A stretch of 64,000 nucleotides of DNA. Origin: Acanthacorydalis orientalis (lineage: Eukaryota; Arthropoda; Insecta; Megaloptera; Corydalidae). This document shows, piece after piece, positions 25,600 to 37,371 of this stretch. The position numbers were made by a program, and so were the translations under genes. Location of the stretch: NCBI GenBank assembly GCA_034766995.1, contig CM068314.1, positions 30,345,708 to 30,409,707 on the forward strand, in the 5' to 3' direction. The notes below the pieces were generated by a model. The model was not told the DNA's origin. It saw nothing but the letters and a program-made list of their open reading frames with translations, and searched no databases. The stretch's first letter is position 1. Each line of letters begins with the position of its first letter.

Positions 25600-25830
25600 T
25601 GTGTATTCGTGATCGGACAAGTGTGTGTGTATTTATACCTGTGTGCTAAGATTTGTTTTTTTTTCTGACTAGTAGATAGTTGCTCGTCCGAGCCTCGGGC
25701 CACATATAACCAGATTGACCGGTGTGACGTCAGCATACACGGCTGGCCCACTTATATTATGTCTATATGATCGTTTTAATGTAACTCGATGGTCAATCGA
25801 CTATACAGTGTGTTGCGTTTTTTATGTTTG
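25600..25830. promoter_or_regulatory. GC-raised island with CRE
   Basis: It contains a perfect TGACGTCA at 25725-25732 inside CCGGTGTGACGTCAGCATAC, plus CGTCCGAGCCTCGGGCC. A minus-strand TATAAATA is at about 25640 but without a matching initiator. Candidate regulatory element. Confidence 0.3.
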
Positions 25831-27536
25831 ACTAATAATTTAGTGTTAAAATGCATTTTTTTAAATGTTTCTTTTCTCAAATTTATTAATTTTATATTAT
25901 AATATTTTCATACTAATAATATAATTAAATCAAATATCTTACATATGCAGTTAGTAGTGTACATTATTACTGCTTTATTAGATATTTTAGTATAGTTATA
26001 GATACATTTAATAGTTTCTTTAAAATATACTGTATTGCAAGACATCGAATTTATGTATTTTAAAGTAGCATCCGATTCAGTTGAATAATTAGTAAAACAG
26101 TATGACAGTAAATAAATATTTAATTCAAATTATGGCATTTTTTTCAATTATGGCAGAAAATCACATTATAAACGCTACTACGTTCCTTGAACTATGGGTT
26201 ACTATCTTGTCAAGGATTCTTAAGAATCGTAATGAGACGTCCAATTCAATATGGTGATTTATGAAAGTACTTAGTAAAAAATAAAATATAAAAAAAATTT
26301 CTATCATAGTCAAAATTGATGGTTTAATCTTAATATGTATTTAAAACTGGCTATACTAACTAAATCTAATTTTTTAAAATAATATAGTATTAAACAAGCT
26401 AATACTTGACACAAATATTAATCTCAGAAATATGATTGCAAATTTTTATTTTTTTATGACCATTACCCATCAAATATTAGCTATCGAAATTTATTTATAT
26501 ATGTATTTACTATACAATTTTAGCTCCATTAATTTTATTGATGGAGGAAGGAGTGTGAGATATCTAAAATAAATTTAGCATTTTAGGGACTTGTGATATC
26601 AAAGTTTGAATACCAGTAATTTATTGATATATAAAGAACAATAAAAAACGTTGTACTGTCACGAATATTTCGTTGTGATTGTGTATATATCTCTTGTAAT
26701 AATAAATATGAAAAATATTCAAAATTACTTAAACGATTGTATCCGCTGAATATACAAACAATTTGTAAAACTTGGGATAATTAATTGAAGTTGTGAGTGA
26801 AAATACAGAAAAAAACCAATAAAATATTAAGAAGTGATGGATAAACACTTTTTCTAAATTCTTTCAGTTTGACTGATACATTAATTCTGTTTCCAGACAT
26901 TGTTTTTCGTTTTTTTTTCTAATTAAAAATCTACTACAAGATTTTAAATTACTTCTGATCATTCACTAATGGATAAGAGATTTTTCTAAATTCTTTAAGT
27001 ACCAATTATTCATTTTCTCTGTTTTGTAGAATTCTTCAGTCATTTTCTAATATCCTTACTCCACTTGTTCATTATTTTTTGTCTCAGTAATTTATGATAT
27101 TTTTCTTCTCTTCACATACTACATTTCGTCTATTTCCTCTTAAATTGTTTTTTCTTCTTATTATGATTGAAACTTCATATTCTAATTCTATTTTTATATC
27201 TGATCTTATGGAAGTTTATATATCATTTTATTTTTCATTTTTTCTACCTCATGTTACTTTTAAGAATTTTTCTTCACACTTCTTATATTTGATATCAATG
27301 AATTATGTTGGCACTAGGAATATATGTTTTATTTTGCTAGATAAGGTCAAATAAAATATATTCAACGATTTCAAGTTAATAGAAATATTCAATTTACACA
27401 CGCATATATATATATATATATATATACACATACATATTTGCTTCAATTTACTTCGTTGTATATTTCGTTTTTAGAATTTATACAAATTAAATTCCTCTTT
27501 GCGCACAGTAAGAAATATTTAAAAAAATTAAGTTTT

Positions 27537-27539
<3 letters not shown>

Positions 27540-27608
<69 letters not shown>

Positions 27609-27611
27609 CAT
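27540..27611. repeat. (TA)n array with TATG interruptions, about 72 bp
   Basis: A mostly pure run with TATG units at both ends. A short array lies at 27406-27427. Confidence 0.96.
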
Positions 27612-27759
27612 ATCTGTCATTTCGTATTCAATGTAAATCTTTGTCGTTCTATACACGACTTTCGTATGTACATGGACTAGAATACTAAAATTATGTAAAC
27701 ATCCACTAAAATCATGTAAACATAGAAGTTATTTTCACGCATCATATATATCCATATAA

Positions 27760-27950
27760 TCGCGTTAATGTAAAACAGAAAGTTTCCGTGTCTGTAAGCG
27801 CCCCTGTGCTCGCTCTTGGGTCCATTAAGCAGTTTACCGAAAGATTAAAGCCGTTTGATACGACATCGCTTCACAGTACAATCGAAACAGAACACAAGTT
27901 CACAATTCGTTGTACGGTGCGTAAATTTTAACTGTGTTGAAAATTGGTCA
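27760..27950. other. GC-raised stretch
   Basis: GTAAGCGCCCCTGTGCTCGC and CCGAAAGATTAAAGCCG form a compact non-repetitive block without a frame. Candidate conserved non-coding element. Confidence 0.25.
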
Positions 27951-28633
27951 GGCATACTGTATTTAATTCTTAAGTTTACTTAACTTATTGTGGTAATGCA
28001 CTATGATTGTATTATATATATATATATATATACATACACACATTCATATATACACATATACACACATAAGTATGCACAAATACATATATAAAACTTTCCA
28101 TGACAATAGGGAACAAATATATAATGTCTTTCGCTTGATGGGTTTCAAAATGGATGAAGAAATAAAGGTTTATTTACACTTAGTCAACATGTTTAATATT
28201 TTTTTCATCTTAATTTTCTAATATAATTCAAAAGGAAGTAATTATATAGAAGGAAGTAAAATACGTTAAAATTATGTACTTCAATGAAATATTTTTATGA
28301 TTGTTTGATTCAATTGAAAGTTTAGTCGAGTAAATTTTAAAATGCAACACACAATATGAATAGATAAGAAAAAAACGTTATATATATATATATATATATC
28401 TGTTAATTTAAAAAATCATTAAAGAGAACAGTTATTTGTCAAATGTCTAGTTTCGTTAGCGGAATGAGAAAGATACGAATGCAAAATACTCTCACTTCCA
28501 TTAAGTAATGAAAAACAGTTAAAGTTAATATATGCAACAAAAAAATGATTATATAAACAAATTAAAGCATATTATTACCTGGAATTAATACACAGAAATC
28601 ATCAAAAATAATCAATATTGTAAACAAACATAG

Positions 28634-28641
<8 letters not shown>

Positions 28642-28713
<72 letters not shown>
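28642..28713. repeat. (TA)n(TG)n array, 72 bp
   Basis: About 50 bp of TA followed by about 22 bp of TG. Confidence 0.96.
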
Positions 28714-29406
28714 TTGTGTATGTGTGTTTGGGAAGTAAGTACATCGTATGAAAATTATGATATCTTAATTATTAAGATCCATAACATGCTTAATTGAGTT
28801 ATATACCTATTAAATAATAAACTGATGCGAGTGATATACTAATCAAATTTATAAACATTGATTATAATTCTATAGAAACTTGTACAAACAAATATATCTC
28901 TTGTTTATAAATGTTTAATTAATCAGGAACTGTTCTACAGTAACTTAATTAAAAAAAATAAACACTTAAATACATTTATGGCATGTTTTGTATGTCTTCT
29001 ATTTGATTAAAAATTATCAAAAAACGTTATTTACATTTCTATTACTCGCAAATCTAAAAAGTAATTCATGTTGTATAGTTAAAACAGAACTAGTATAATA
29101 GTGAATTGGAGGACGACTATTTTTATTCTTTGCATGTATTACCATTCAAGACATTCTTTTATATTATTTTTCATTCTCTAATTTAAATAGTGTACTGAAA
29201 ACTATATTTTTACTCTCGAAAGTATCGATTTATCCAATTAAATAATAAGAAAAGTTTTAACAATCCGTTCGAAATTAAATAAGTTTCTCGGAAACGACAG
29301 TCTTTTTTCCATATTAAAATTTAATTTTCTGTTTTTGTATGTTTTGCAAATCTAAAATAACGTTAGTTATTTGGGGTTTAAGAGCACGTCGAACTTTGTT
29401 TTGTAA

Positions 29407-29408
<2 letters not shown>

Positions 29409-29444
<36 letters not shown>

Positions 29445-29458
29445 AAAGAGAGAGAGAG
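29409..29458. repeat. (AT)n array plus AG-rich run
   Basis: About 33 bp of AT followed by AAAGAAAGAGAGAGAGAGA. Confidence 0.95.
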
Positions 29459-30011
29459 AACACGGTATTTAATTGTAAGTTGTTTGTTAAAATTTGAACG
29501 AATATGTAATATATTTTTATGTACATTGAAATTCAAAAAATGCTTTCCAATATCGCACTTCAAATTATAGATTGAGATGCCATGGAAGTTATAACTAAAT
29601 ATGGTTAAATTTTAATGAATATAATTTCTTTTAAGAAACACAAATGGCTTTCAAGTTTTATATTTTTCATTTGTTTCCAATAATTTGTTTAGGCGGTCTT
29701 GATATTAAAGAACTGGTCGTGACTTTCACGTCTGGTTTTAGCTCTTGAGCCACTCTCATATATGTTTTAGATAACTTCTGAAGATAGCTGATCATAGAAA
29801 GTAAATCATTTTTTATGAAACTAAACGTGAAAAATAATTTACCAATATCAAGTATCATCAGGATACTATATATAAATGAGACCACATGTATAAAACGAGA
29901 CAAATATAATTTTAATTTTTAATAAAATGTAAATATTCACATATGAATTATTTTTTTTTGATTCAAAAGTACAGAAAAATTTAAAGTTACATTCTTCTGT
30001 GCCTTAGCGTT

Positions 30012-30040
30012 CTGAAGATGATGGAATCTTCATCGAAATG
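30012..30040 (+). repeat. CTGAAGATGAT...CATCGAAAT hairpin motif
   Basis: CTGAAGATGATGGAATCTTC then ATCGAAATG forms a short GATGA/TCATC stem. It is the same motif as at 58421-58450, where the stem is GATGAT/ATCATC. Confidence 0.5.
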
Positions 30041-31535
30041 CACGTAGTTAACACAAAAAATGATCAACAATGATTAATTGAACATTTTTGAGCGGATTTT
30101 CTTTTTGGTTTTTAGGGTAACAAAAGAATTCATATGTTGAAGTACATTTAGTTAGTATCAGAACTGTATTGTAATAAAATATGTATTATTTTATACGATA
30201 CTAAAATATTTGCTTTGTAATTTAGCTTCATTAATTTTACTCATAAATAAATGAGTAAACCGTTGTTAAATCCATATATCATTTTAGGAAAAATTGGTTC
30301 ACGAGTACTTGAGAACCACTGTCCTTTTTTAATTACTGCGTTGTTGAAAAACAAAGCATAGAATTCATCTCAAAATGTAAAAACGTGTTTTTTTACAGTG
30401 TTATTAAGTTTGTTAATTGAAGTGATTTCATCATGACTCGAGTGCATTTGTCACAGTAATTTAAGTGAATTTATGATCAGTTTAAAAATTTTGAATTTTT
30501 AAGAAAACCGAATTCATTAATGTTATTTTCAACTGACGTTCTGACCTTTGAACTGTTTCGTCTGTAAAAGAGGTTCTGATGTTTAAAAAGTGGAAATTTG
30601 CCAGAGAGAAATCAAATATAGAAAATGAAGGTCTTTTGTTTCGATCAGTACAACTCTAGAATTGTATCAGTGACACGAAATTTCATATTTATCATTAAAA
30701 AGATTCAGTTTTATTTTTTATTATTTAATATTAGATATTTTTTACTACATTTGGCTCTTAAAGTTTAATTTATTAGAATTGAATCTGTTTTTATGTCGGA
30801 TCAATATGAAAACAAATTCATAGTGAATAATCAATTATGCTTTACTGAGATACATTTCAATAAATCATTATTAATTTCTACATGAATTTTTTATATTAAA
30901 ATATAATAAAATAATTAAATTTGTTTTTTTTAAAAAAAAACATAATCCATATTTTTCCTGATTTTTGTTCATTAAACTAATTAAAAGCGCTTTTTTAATA
31001 ACATTTTTTCTTTGAAAATTTGAGTTACCGTCTATCTATTTAAGTAAACTATGCTTTATAATTGAAAAATATATTAATATGGATAAAATTTAGAGAACAA
31101 ATTTGTATTAAAACGGATGTTATAATAATTTACAAATATTTATGAACTTTAATCAAACATTTTTTGTTTAAAACTTGATGTTTTTACGAATATGTTTATT
31201 TTCTTTATTAAACTTCGTAAAATATTTCTCTTTGAAATGTTATATATATATATATATATAAACGTGTGTGTGTGTAATTTCTTCCTCTATTGTTTTTTTA
31301 CATACACGATTAAAAAAATACTAACACTGTACACAAAACACGAGCGTAGGTTATTCGTACAAAATAACAATGTTACATTCAATGACGGATCGGTTTTAAA
31401 GCTACATTTTATATGGACTTTTTGTACATAAACGTAACAATTTAATAAGTTTTTCTTCGGAACAAAAGCATGCGACAAATGACTGTCTAGACGCGGAGGT
31501 AGACACGATTTTTTTAATATTTTCTATCAACTTAC

Positions 31536-31573
31536 TTGATCCGTAATCCGGATCGTATTCATAGTCATTGAGA
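31536..31573 (-). other. Candidate 38-nt micro-exon
   Basis: It is bounded by CTTTGCTTACAG on the 5' side, with a long pyrimidine tract, and by GTAAGTTG on the 3' side. Two frames are open: one reads LNDYEYDPDYGS, the other starts MTMNTIRITDQ. Joined to the EcR-A exon at 16319, the second frame continues to a TGA at 16217-16215, giving a 45-codon upstream ORF, whereas the first stops after 14 more codons. It is therefore more likely untranslated leader than receptor coding sequence. An exon of an unrelated minus-strand gene remains possible. Confidence 0.38.
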
Positions 31574-31666
31574 CTGTAAGCAAAGAGTAATAGGAAGGAA
31601 AAAATATCTAAGAAAATCTATAATGCACGCCTTTTTCGCTTAACTTCTTTTCTAGAGTACACTTAC

Positions 31667-31730
31667 AAGACTCGGATACGACGAAAGACAGGAGATTAAA
31701 TAGTCATATTATTTGTGAGATCCGTTCACT
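31667..31730 (-). other. Candidate first non-coding exon (64 nt)
   Basis: The segment runs from the predicted A+1 to a GTAAGTGT donor at 31666-31665. It is richer in GC than the surroundings and holds only a three-codon upstream ORF (ATG at 31707, TAA ending at 31696). The 93-nt intron that follows ends with a dense pyrimidine tract and TTACAG, a typical short insect intron. I infer that it is the leader of EcR-A because of strand and order. Confidence 0.35.
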
Positions 31731-31763
31731 GCTCGGACAAATATTTGTTAATTTTTTTTATAC
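31729..31763 (-). promoter_or_regulatory. Candidate core promoter (TATA + initiator) upstream of EcR-A
   Basis: On the minus strand a TATAAAAAA box has its first T at 31762, and an initiator of the arthropod type (GCAGTGAAC) places A+1 at 31730, a spacing of 32 bp. That is the standard TATA-to-start spacing. It is followed by two small exon-like segments with good splice sites on the same strand, and the next minus-strand exon with a good acceptor is the EcR-A exon. No downstream promoter element is evident. It could instead serve a separate minus-strand RNA. Confidence 0.38.
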
Positions 31764-32394
31764 TTCGACAAATCGATATGATTAATATAATTGAATATAC
31801 ATTGTTTAATAAATAAATATAAGATTATATTTCTATTTTTGTTGATGAACATTTTTTTAAATTCGATTAAGAAAGATAAAGATAAATTATATTAAAATAG
31901 TTTCAGCTACAGAACTCATTTTATGTTTTATAAAAAACGCTAATTAAATATACGAGAGCATACGCACAACATTTATAGTATTTTTAATATTAAGTAATAA
32001 GTAATCGTATATTTTCAACTATATAGAAAAATTAAATTGAAAGATCATTTCAATTTTTATATTAACATTAAATTCTTGTTATCTAAACCGATACATCAAA
32101 TAATTTTATTTATACCCTTTAACGATTTTATAATAATTTCAAAATAAATACAAATGCATAAAATTACAATATTTGGATATCATGTCATATTTATTTTCAG
32201 TTTTATAAAAAGTATAAATGTAACGAAGAAGAATACGATATGAAAAAGACAGTTTTTGTTTATTAAAGTATAGAAAGAATAACTTCGATTCGAGATTCGA
32301 AATAAACAAATTAGTTGAAATGGAAAACATTATTCAAAAATATTCGAAGGAGAAGTATTGACAATAAATTTAAATATATGACAAAAGTACCTCA

Positions 32395-33010
32395 AACTAT
32401 CTTGTAAAAATTGGAAAAGTTTCAAAAGTTATGGTTGGGTTATTGGCGAATTTTCTGAAAAATACACTTGTTCGATGAATGAATGTCGTTGCATTATTTC
32501 AGATATGTCGGATACAAAATTAACTTATTATACAATCATACAACTACCAGAAAAAATACTAAATTCTGAAATAATAATAAGTTATATAAAGACGAGCTGC
32601 AAAGAAAATAATTCATTGCATAACAAATTTGAAACATAAAAGCTAAGATTTCAAACGTTGAACGAAAAACAACTTGAATTAATGAACAAAAAGGAAATAC
32701 CCATAAATGTACTATTATAAAACGGTCGCTGCAAGAATGACCTAATACAAAAATTGTACAAACTGCAAGGAGGAAGTTTACCATTCTCTTCCTATTCGCC
32801 CAACTTGGCATCAACAAGCGATCATTGGTTTGAGTCGTTGTGAAACACTTTGGAAGGAAAAATCTAGAATGAAATAAATTGTCGACAGCAAATGAAATTT
32901 TAAATTGCTGCAACGACTTGGTTGTATCTTATCTTGGACAATTCTACAGACACGGATTGAAAATTTTATCGAAAAACAGTTAATGGAAATACAGCACAAT
33001 GAACAATACG
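32395..33010 (+). mobile_element. Degenerate mariner transposase, middle to C-terminal part
   Basis: No intact frame remains, but the plus strand shows mariner landmarks in the right order across shifting frames: IGKVSK followed by GEFSEKYTCS (near 32410-32480, GYWVPHELTEKN-like), INEQKG (near 32680), YSPNLASTSDHWFESL (near 32790, the YSPDLAPxDYHLFxSL block) and QFYRHGLKIL (near 32940, the FYRxGIxxLPxRW block). The long minus-strand frame here is a shadow of this relic. The catalytic motifs cannot be judged because of frameshifts. Confidence 0.6.
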
Positions 33011-33391
33011 TTATTAGCTTTTATTATAAAAACATTCCTTTTTACTGGAAAATCGATTTCTTATTATTCACAATAAAAACCACTGCATTGTTGACTTTTT
33101 ATATACTTACATGCATACAATAATTATATAAAATCTAACATATAAGACTTTCAATAAATTCTGTGACATTCTTGTTTTACTTTAAATAGATATTAGATAA
33201 ATATAAAAAAAGCTTTAAAACTAAAAAATCTTTTTCAATTTTTTTTATAAATAATAGATTGCTTCATAGAAAGAAAATGTTATTTACAACAGAAAAATCA
33301 AAAAAGTATTTTTATTCACCTATAAAACAAATGTTTTTATGTAGTAAAATGACTCAACGTTATTAACTTTTTAATAGCGACTTCAAAACTA

Positions 33392-33430
33392 GAAATTTAT
33401 TATTCATATCATGAAATTTATTATTCATAA
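33392..33430 (+). repeat. 21-bp tandem duplication
   Basis: GAAATTTATTATTCATA occurs at 33392 and 33413. It sits next to the (CT)n(TA)n(GA)n palindrome that begins near 33437. Confidence 0.8.
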
Positions 33431-33436
33431 TGTAAC

Positions 33437-33484
33437 TTCTCTCTCTCTCTATATATATAGAGAGAGAGAGAGAGAGTATATATA
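33437..33484. repeat. Palindromic compound microsatellite (CT)n(TA)n(GA)n
   Basis: A (CT) run, a short (TA) core and an (AG) run follow each other so that the whole block is its own reverse complement, then a short TATATATA tail. It can form a cruciform. Confidence 0.9.
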
Positions 33485-34419
33485 TGTACATAACAGAGAA
33501 ACCTTGTTCAATTATTTTTTTATTTTATTTATATATATATATATTCTATGAAAAGAATTGAATTATTTCATTCAATAACTTTAAGAAAGAATACTATCTA
33601 ATTTTGTCTTTATAATATATTTTTTCAATAAATTTAAAAATTAAATGATACACTTAAGATTAGGTTTTCAAACGGGACTATTTAAATAAATCTAAATGAG
33701 GTCATCTAGATTTCTATTCATCTAGGTCTCTAATGAATCTTTATTTAATGCTAATTTTAAGAACGAATTTTAACTGTTAAGCAAGATTTACTTATATTTT
33801 ATATTAATTATAAAAACAATTTTTGAAAAAATCTTATAAACATGGATATGAAACAATTGATATTAAGTACGTGGTTCAAAAAGTGTACATTTTCAAGTAC
33901 TTGTGTTATTAAAAAATAAGGAATACTAACGAATAAAATGATAAATTCAGTAATAAGTAAATATTAAAGGTATTTAAGTGAATATAAAAGTGTTTAAATT
34001 TTTAGTACAGAGCATGACATCTGAAGATGATTGAAGAACTGAAATTAGTTCAAATATTACTATATAAATAACTTGTCGATACTAAGATTTGCACGACAGA
34101 GTTGATTACAATTTCATAAACAAGTATAAAATAGAAAGCACTTTTATAACAAAATATAGTAAAATACAATTTTTAGATTCTTATTAATAAAAACAGAAAT
34201 TAAAAGTTATATGTAAGACTAATACACTGATCCATGTGAACAAACATGGACAGAATGTGAATTTTGGATTTAATCGTATATTCAAGGAAGCTTCTATAAT
34301 TATATATTATTTTATGACTGTAGGACGAAACTGTAATTACATACATTCTTCTTTAGTTTGCATGGTAAAAGTATGTAGCTGAGTCATTGGGAATTGTCTG
34401 AAGATGATTTTATAATATA

Positions 34420-34890
34420 TTAGGTGTACAAATTAATTCGGTGTCTTTTATATAGAAAATGACTGTTTACAGAAAAGTATAATACATTTTAATATTCTCC
34501 ATTATTTTATATAACTTTCATCTATGTATCGGGTAAATAACGAATTCCTTGTAAAAAAATGGTGGCTTTCAGACAATGAAGTAGTCAATGCATTTTCGAA
34601 TCTGTTTCAGTGTTTTAGAATTTTTTTAGCATATTTCATGCATCACAACACCTTTCTCAAAACTAAACAAATCATTACCGCGGTTTCGACAGCATTTTTG
34701 TCAACTGAAATGCGAGAAGTATGGAATGCCTAATATGCTGCTTTAGACGCTTTCATGTTCATTGATGTTTTGTGAGGTTATGCCAACTGCTTGACCAAGA
34801 TGTGTAACGTTTTGAAATGTTAAGGTTGGCACTTCAAAATCCTATAACGACGAGAAAATATTTTAATTTAAAACAGAGTTCTGACTGATT
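34420..34890 (-). mobile_element. Internally deleted mariner derivative, copy 1
   Basis: The left edge TTAGGTGTACAAATTAATTC looks like a mariner terminal repeat. On the minus strand a decayed N-terminal domain (ATTCCATACTTCTCGCATTT region, RHSILLAFQL-like) is followed at once by the C-terminal tail region, with no catalytic core. The same arrangement occurs in the copy at 56.04 kb and similarity between the two runs edge to edge, so this is a repeat family in its own right. The right edge (GACTGATT) has no matching inverted repeat. Confidence 0.6.
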
Positions 34891-35044
34891 GAGGCACAAA
34901 ATAAATTTTTACATGTAATAATTTAAATATGTTTAATGTGTAGCTGGACGACACTTGGTGTGATCATCAGTAAATATGCTCTCCTACGATAAAGAAGATT
35001 GTACCATTTATATCTTGTCATCTTATCTTAATATCAGTTGAACA

Positions 35045-35525
35045 ATTAAAACTCCCGCTAATTGTGAGATATGGTCGAGAGTTAAGTTCTCGAATGACAA
35101 AAAGTTTAACCATTTGAAATTTATTGGTTAGCTCAAGAAGTTATTATAAGTGGCTACACAATTACAGCAGAAATTTAAAACAAAATACGAGATACTCTCA
35201 ACTTGATAATTGTTTTGGTTCAGAACTGCGTATGGCTGCCGTTCGAAATGGTCAGCTGCTAAAAATATAGCGAGAAGTCTCTGAAAATCTATCCTACAAC
35301 CCTCATATTATATCAAGTAACTTCGAAGTTTTTCTACACTTCAAGAGATTTTTAACGGTAGTAATTCAACATGAAGTGAAGACAACTGTGCGGGATTAAG
35401 TCAAAAAGTTAACAATAAACTTCTACAATAAAGAGATACAAACACTTGTGCAATGTTACGATAAATGTTTGAATTAAGGGGATGATTAAGTTGAGAAGTA
35501 GCTTACAGTATGTGAAAACCAGTGA
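35045..35525 (+). mobile_element. Degenerate mariner/Tc1-type transposase relic
   Basis: The plus strand near 35050 reads PANCEIWSRVKFSNDKKF, like the start of a transposase HTH domain of the xPAxCEIRSVIxFLNAKN type. From about 35320 it reads NFEVFLHFKRFL and, near 35450, LVQCYDKCLN followed by GDD and VEK, like the C-terminal ending LVxRYDKCLNxxGDYVEK. Several stops interrupt it and the DD(D/E) core is not recognisable. It belongs to a different lineage from the 9.6/13.4/40.0 kb copies. Confidence 0.55.
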
Positions 35526-35920
35526 GAACGAACTAACATTTTCTATTTTATTTTCAATCAAATAGAAGTTTCCTCATGAATGTTGTTTTTGTGCATGTTG
35601 CGTCAAAATTACATTATAATAATCAGAAAACATTAACAAATTTCCATTCTAATATACAAGTAAAAATATATTGACAAAAATTGAATCTGAACAGGTGATT
35701 AACGTAAATAATTCTAATCAAAATAAAGTAGGTATGCAAATAAAGTCACTAATAAACCAATTTCTAATTCAAATTTAATCTTGTACGATATTTTTATTTT
35801 TATTTTTTACAGAAGTGTTTCTGTACGATTTTAATTAGAGAAGTGTGCACAACATCAAGATAATTAAAGAAATGTGAAATCGATTTTTTTCTAAATGATT
35901 TTCATATATTTATGAATTTT

Positions 35921-35976
35921 TAACATCTCTAACAATAAAAAAATTACATAACATCTCTAACAATAAAAAATTAGGA
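35921..35976 (+). repeat. 28-bp tandem duplication
   Basis: TAACATCTCTAACAATAAAA occurs at 35921 and again at 35949, a clean two-copy tandem repeat of period 28. Confidence 0.85.
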
Positions 35977-36719
35977 AGTTCATTTAATTACTGATTAAAG
36001 ATAAAAGATTGTAATCAAAAAAAATGTTTTTCTCTTATTCTGCTTTTTTAAATTTTTTTATACTATTATTATATGAGAAGTCAGATTTATATAAAAGATA
36101 TTCTCTTCATAACAACAATAATTGTAACTTAGCCATAAGGCATTAATTTTTTAGAACTCTTACTATACATCAACTAAATTAAGAATTCAGTTAGTTTGTT
36201 TAGTTACACATCAGTAAAAAATAAAACATCTTGTTATATTTCAGTGCAAAAAACATCCAAACACAAAAAAAAACACAACGACGTACAGAACTCATACTCT
36301 TCTTAACTGTAAAGCATTTAAACAAATACATGTCGTTTCATTTTTTGTCATAGAACACGTAACTTGTTCCGTCTCAAATTATTTCATTTGACACAACAGA
36401 CTTGACGTTCACTTCTACACAAGTAATTTCAAGAATTCATGAAACGGATATCTATCTCTTAGAAGAACACATATAACTTTGAAAGCCCTGAAGGTACAAT
36501 GTCTCCTGCGACATCATTACGATAAAATGGCACCTCCGTATGTTATCTCAATATATAGACAGGATGAGGTCTAACGAAATTTTCTCCACTCATACTACTT
36601 TACTGCGTTTATTTTAACTTCATTATCTCATTATCACTTTCCTTTCTCTTCTACTTCTATTCTTAAATTAAATTCGTATTCTAATTACATATACACACAT
36701 ACTAACATGACTTTATACA

Positions 36720-36723
<4 letters not shown>

Positions 36724-36777
<54 letters not shown>
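36724..36777. repeat. (TA)n array, 54 bp
   Basis: A pure run followed by CATGGGTCCACGTGCGTGGG, a small GC-rich flank. Confidence 0.97.
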
Positions 36778-36780
<3 letters not shown>

Positions 36781-37054
36781 GGGTCCACGTGCGTGGGTGA
36801 TTATACGTATATTCAGTTATATCCATGTACATTTTAATAAAGAAAGTATCATTTAATAAGCTTGAAAAATTTTATTATTAAATAACTGAAAACTTAATTC
36901 AGCACGAACTTGCTGGATAGAACAAGTAAAATTAATTAAAATTTAAAATTAGATAAGAAATTTTGTAAATGAAATTATTAAAAAAGACTCGAATTTATTA
37001 TCTAGAAAAAATACATTATATCTATTTTTATATATTAAAAATCTTAAACTATAA

Positions 37055-37200
37055 CAGTAGTCTTCAAACTTTGTCGATTCACGAAACCCTTAAGATTATA
37101 ATTTTTTTGCGAAACCCCTACCATCGTATGAAAATTCAAGATGCGTACCCCACAAGTTTCGAAAATCATCCATCTTACATGACCAAATTTTATTATTTAT
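37055..37200 (+). mobile_element. hAT-like terminal fragment
   Basis: From 37055 the sequence reads CAGTAGTCTTCAAACTTTGT, followed by two CGAAACCC-type repeats. This resembles the ends of hAT elements (CAGxGGTTCTCAAACTTTTT and GGAACCCC repeats). No matching second end was found nearby, possibly because the DUF4817 element inserted close by. No transposase is present. Confidence 0.35.
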
Positions 37201-37371
37201 GTATGATTGAGCGGGGTCGTAATGTGTTCTCATAAATACAGTTCTAGTGCATATTAATAGGAAATAATAGGTATTTATAGAAGTAAAAGAAATTATTATG
37301 AATTGACTGTTATGAATTTATAGCTCTTCGGGATTTTTTTTCAAAAATTATTTCGAATTTTGACTTTGAAC

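Larger units (their letters stand above)
16320..31535 (-). other. Putative EcR-A leader intron (about 15.2 kb)
   Basis: If the micro-exon splices to the EcR-A exon, this is one intron. It is AT-rich throughout and contains a LINE fragment near 17.8 kb, the double hairpin at 19.6 kb, a second LINE fragment near 23.9 kb, several GC-raised islands (18.4, 24.5, 25.7, 27.8 kb) and many (TA)n arrays. I see no long coding frame in it beyond LINE remains and TA-array artefacts. Confidence 0.35.

Noticed and set aside
27094..27354. Plus-strand frame of 86 codons in a T-rich stretch
   Set aside because: Phe/Ser/Leu-rich low-complexity translation; possibly a very old LINE on the other strand, but no motif can be read.
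30012..30040. Hammerhead ribozyme (CUGAAGA...GAAA)
   Set aside because: If CUGAAGA is the core, the bases left for stem II do not pair; the complementarity starts inside the core instead.
32536..32913. Minus-strand frame of 125 codons with hydrophobic stretches
   Set aside because: The plus strand of the same DNA carries ordered mariner transposase blocks; the minus frame is its shadow.
35921..35976. CRISPR-like repeat
   Set aside because: Only two copies, tandem without spacers, in eukaryotic DNA.
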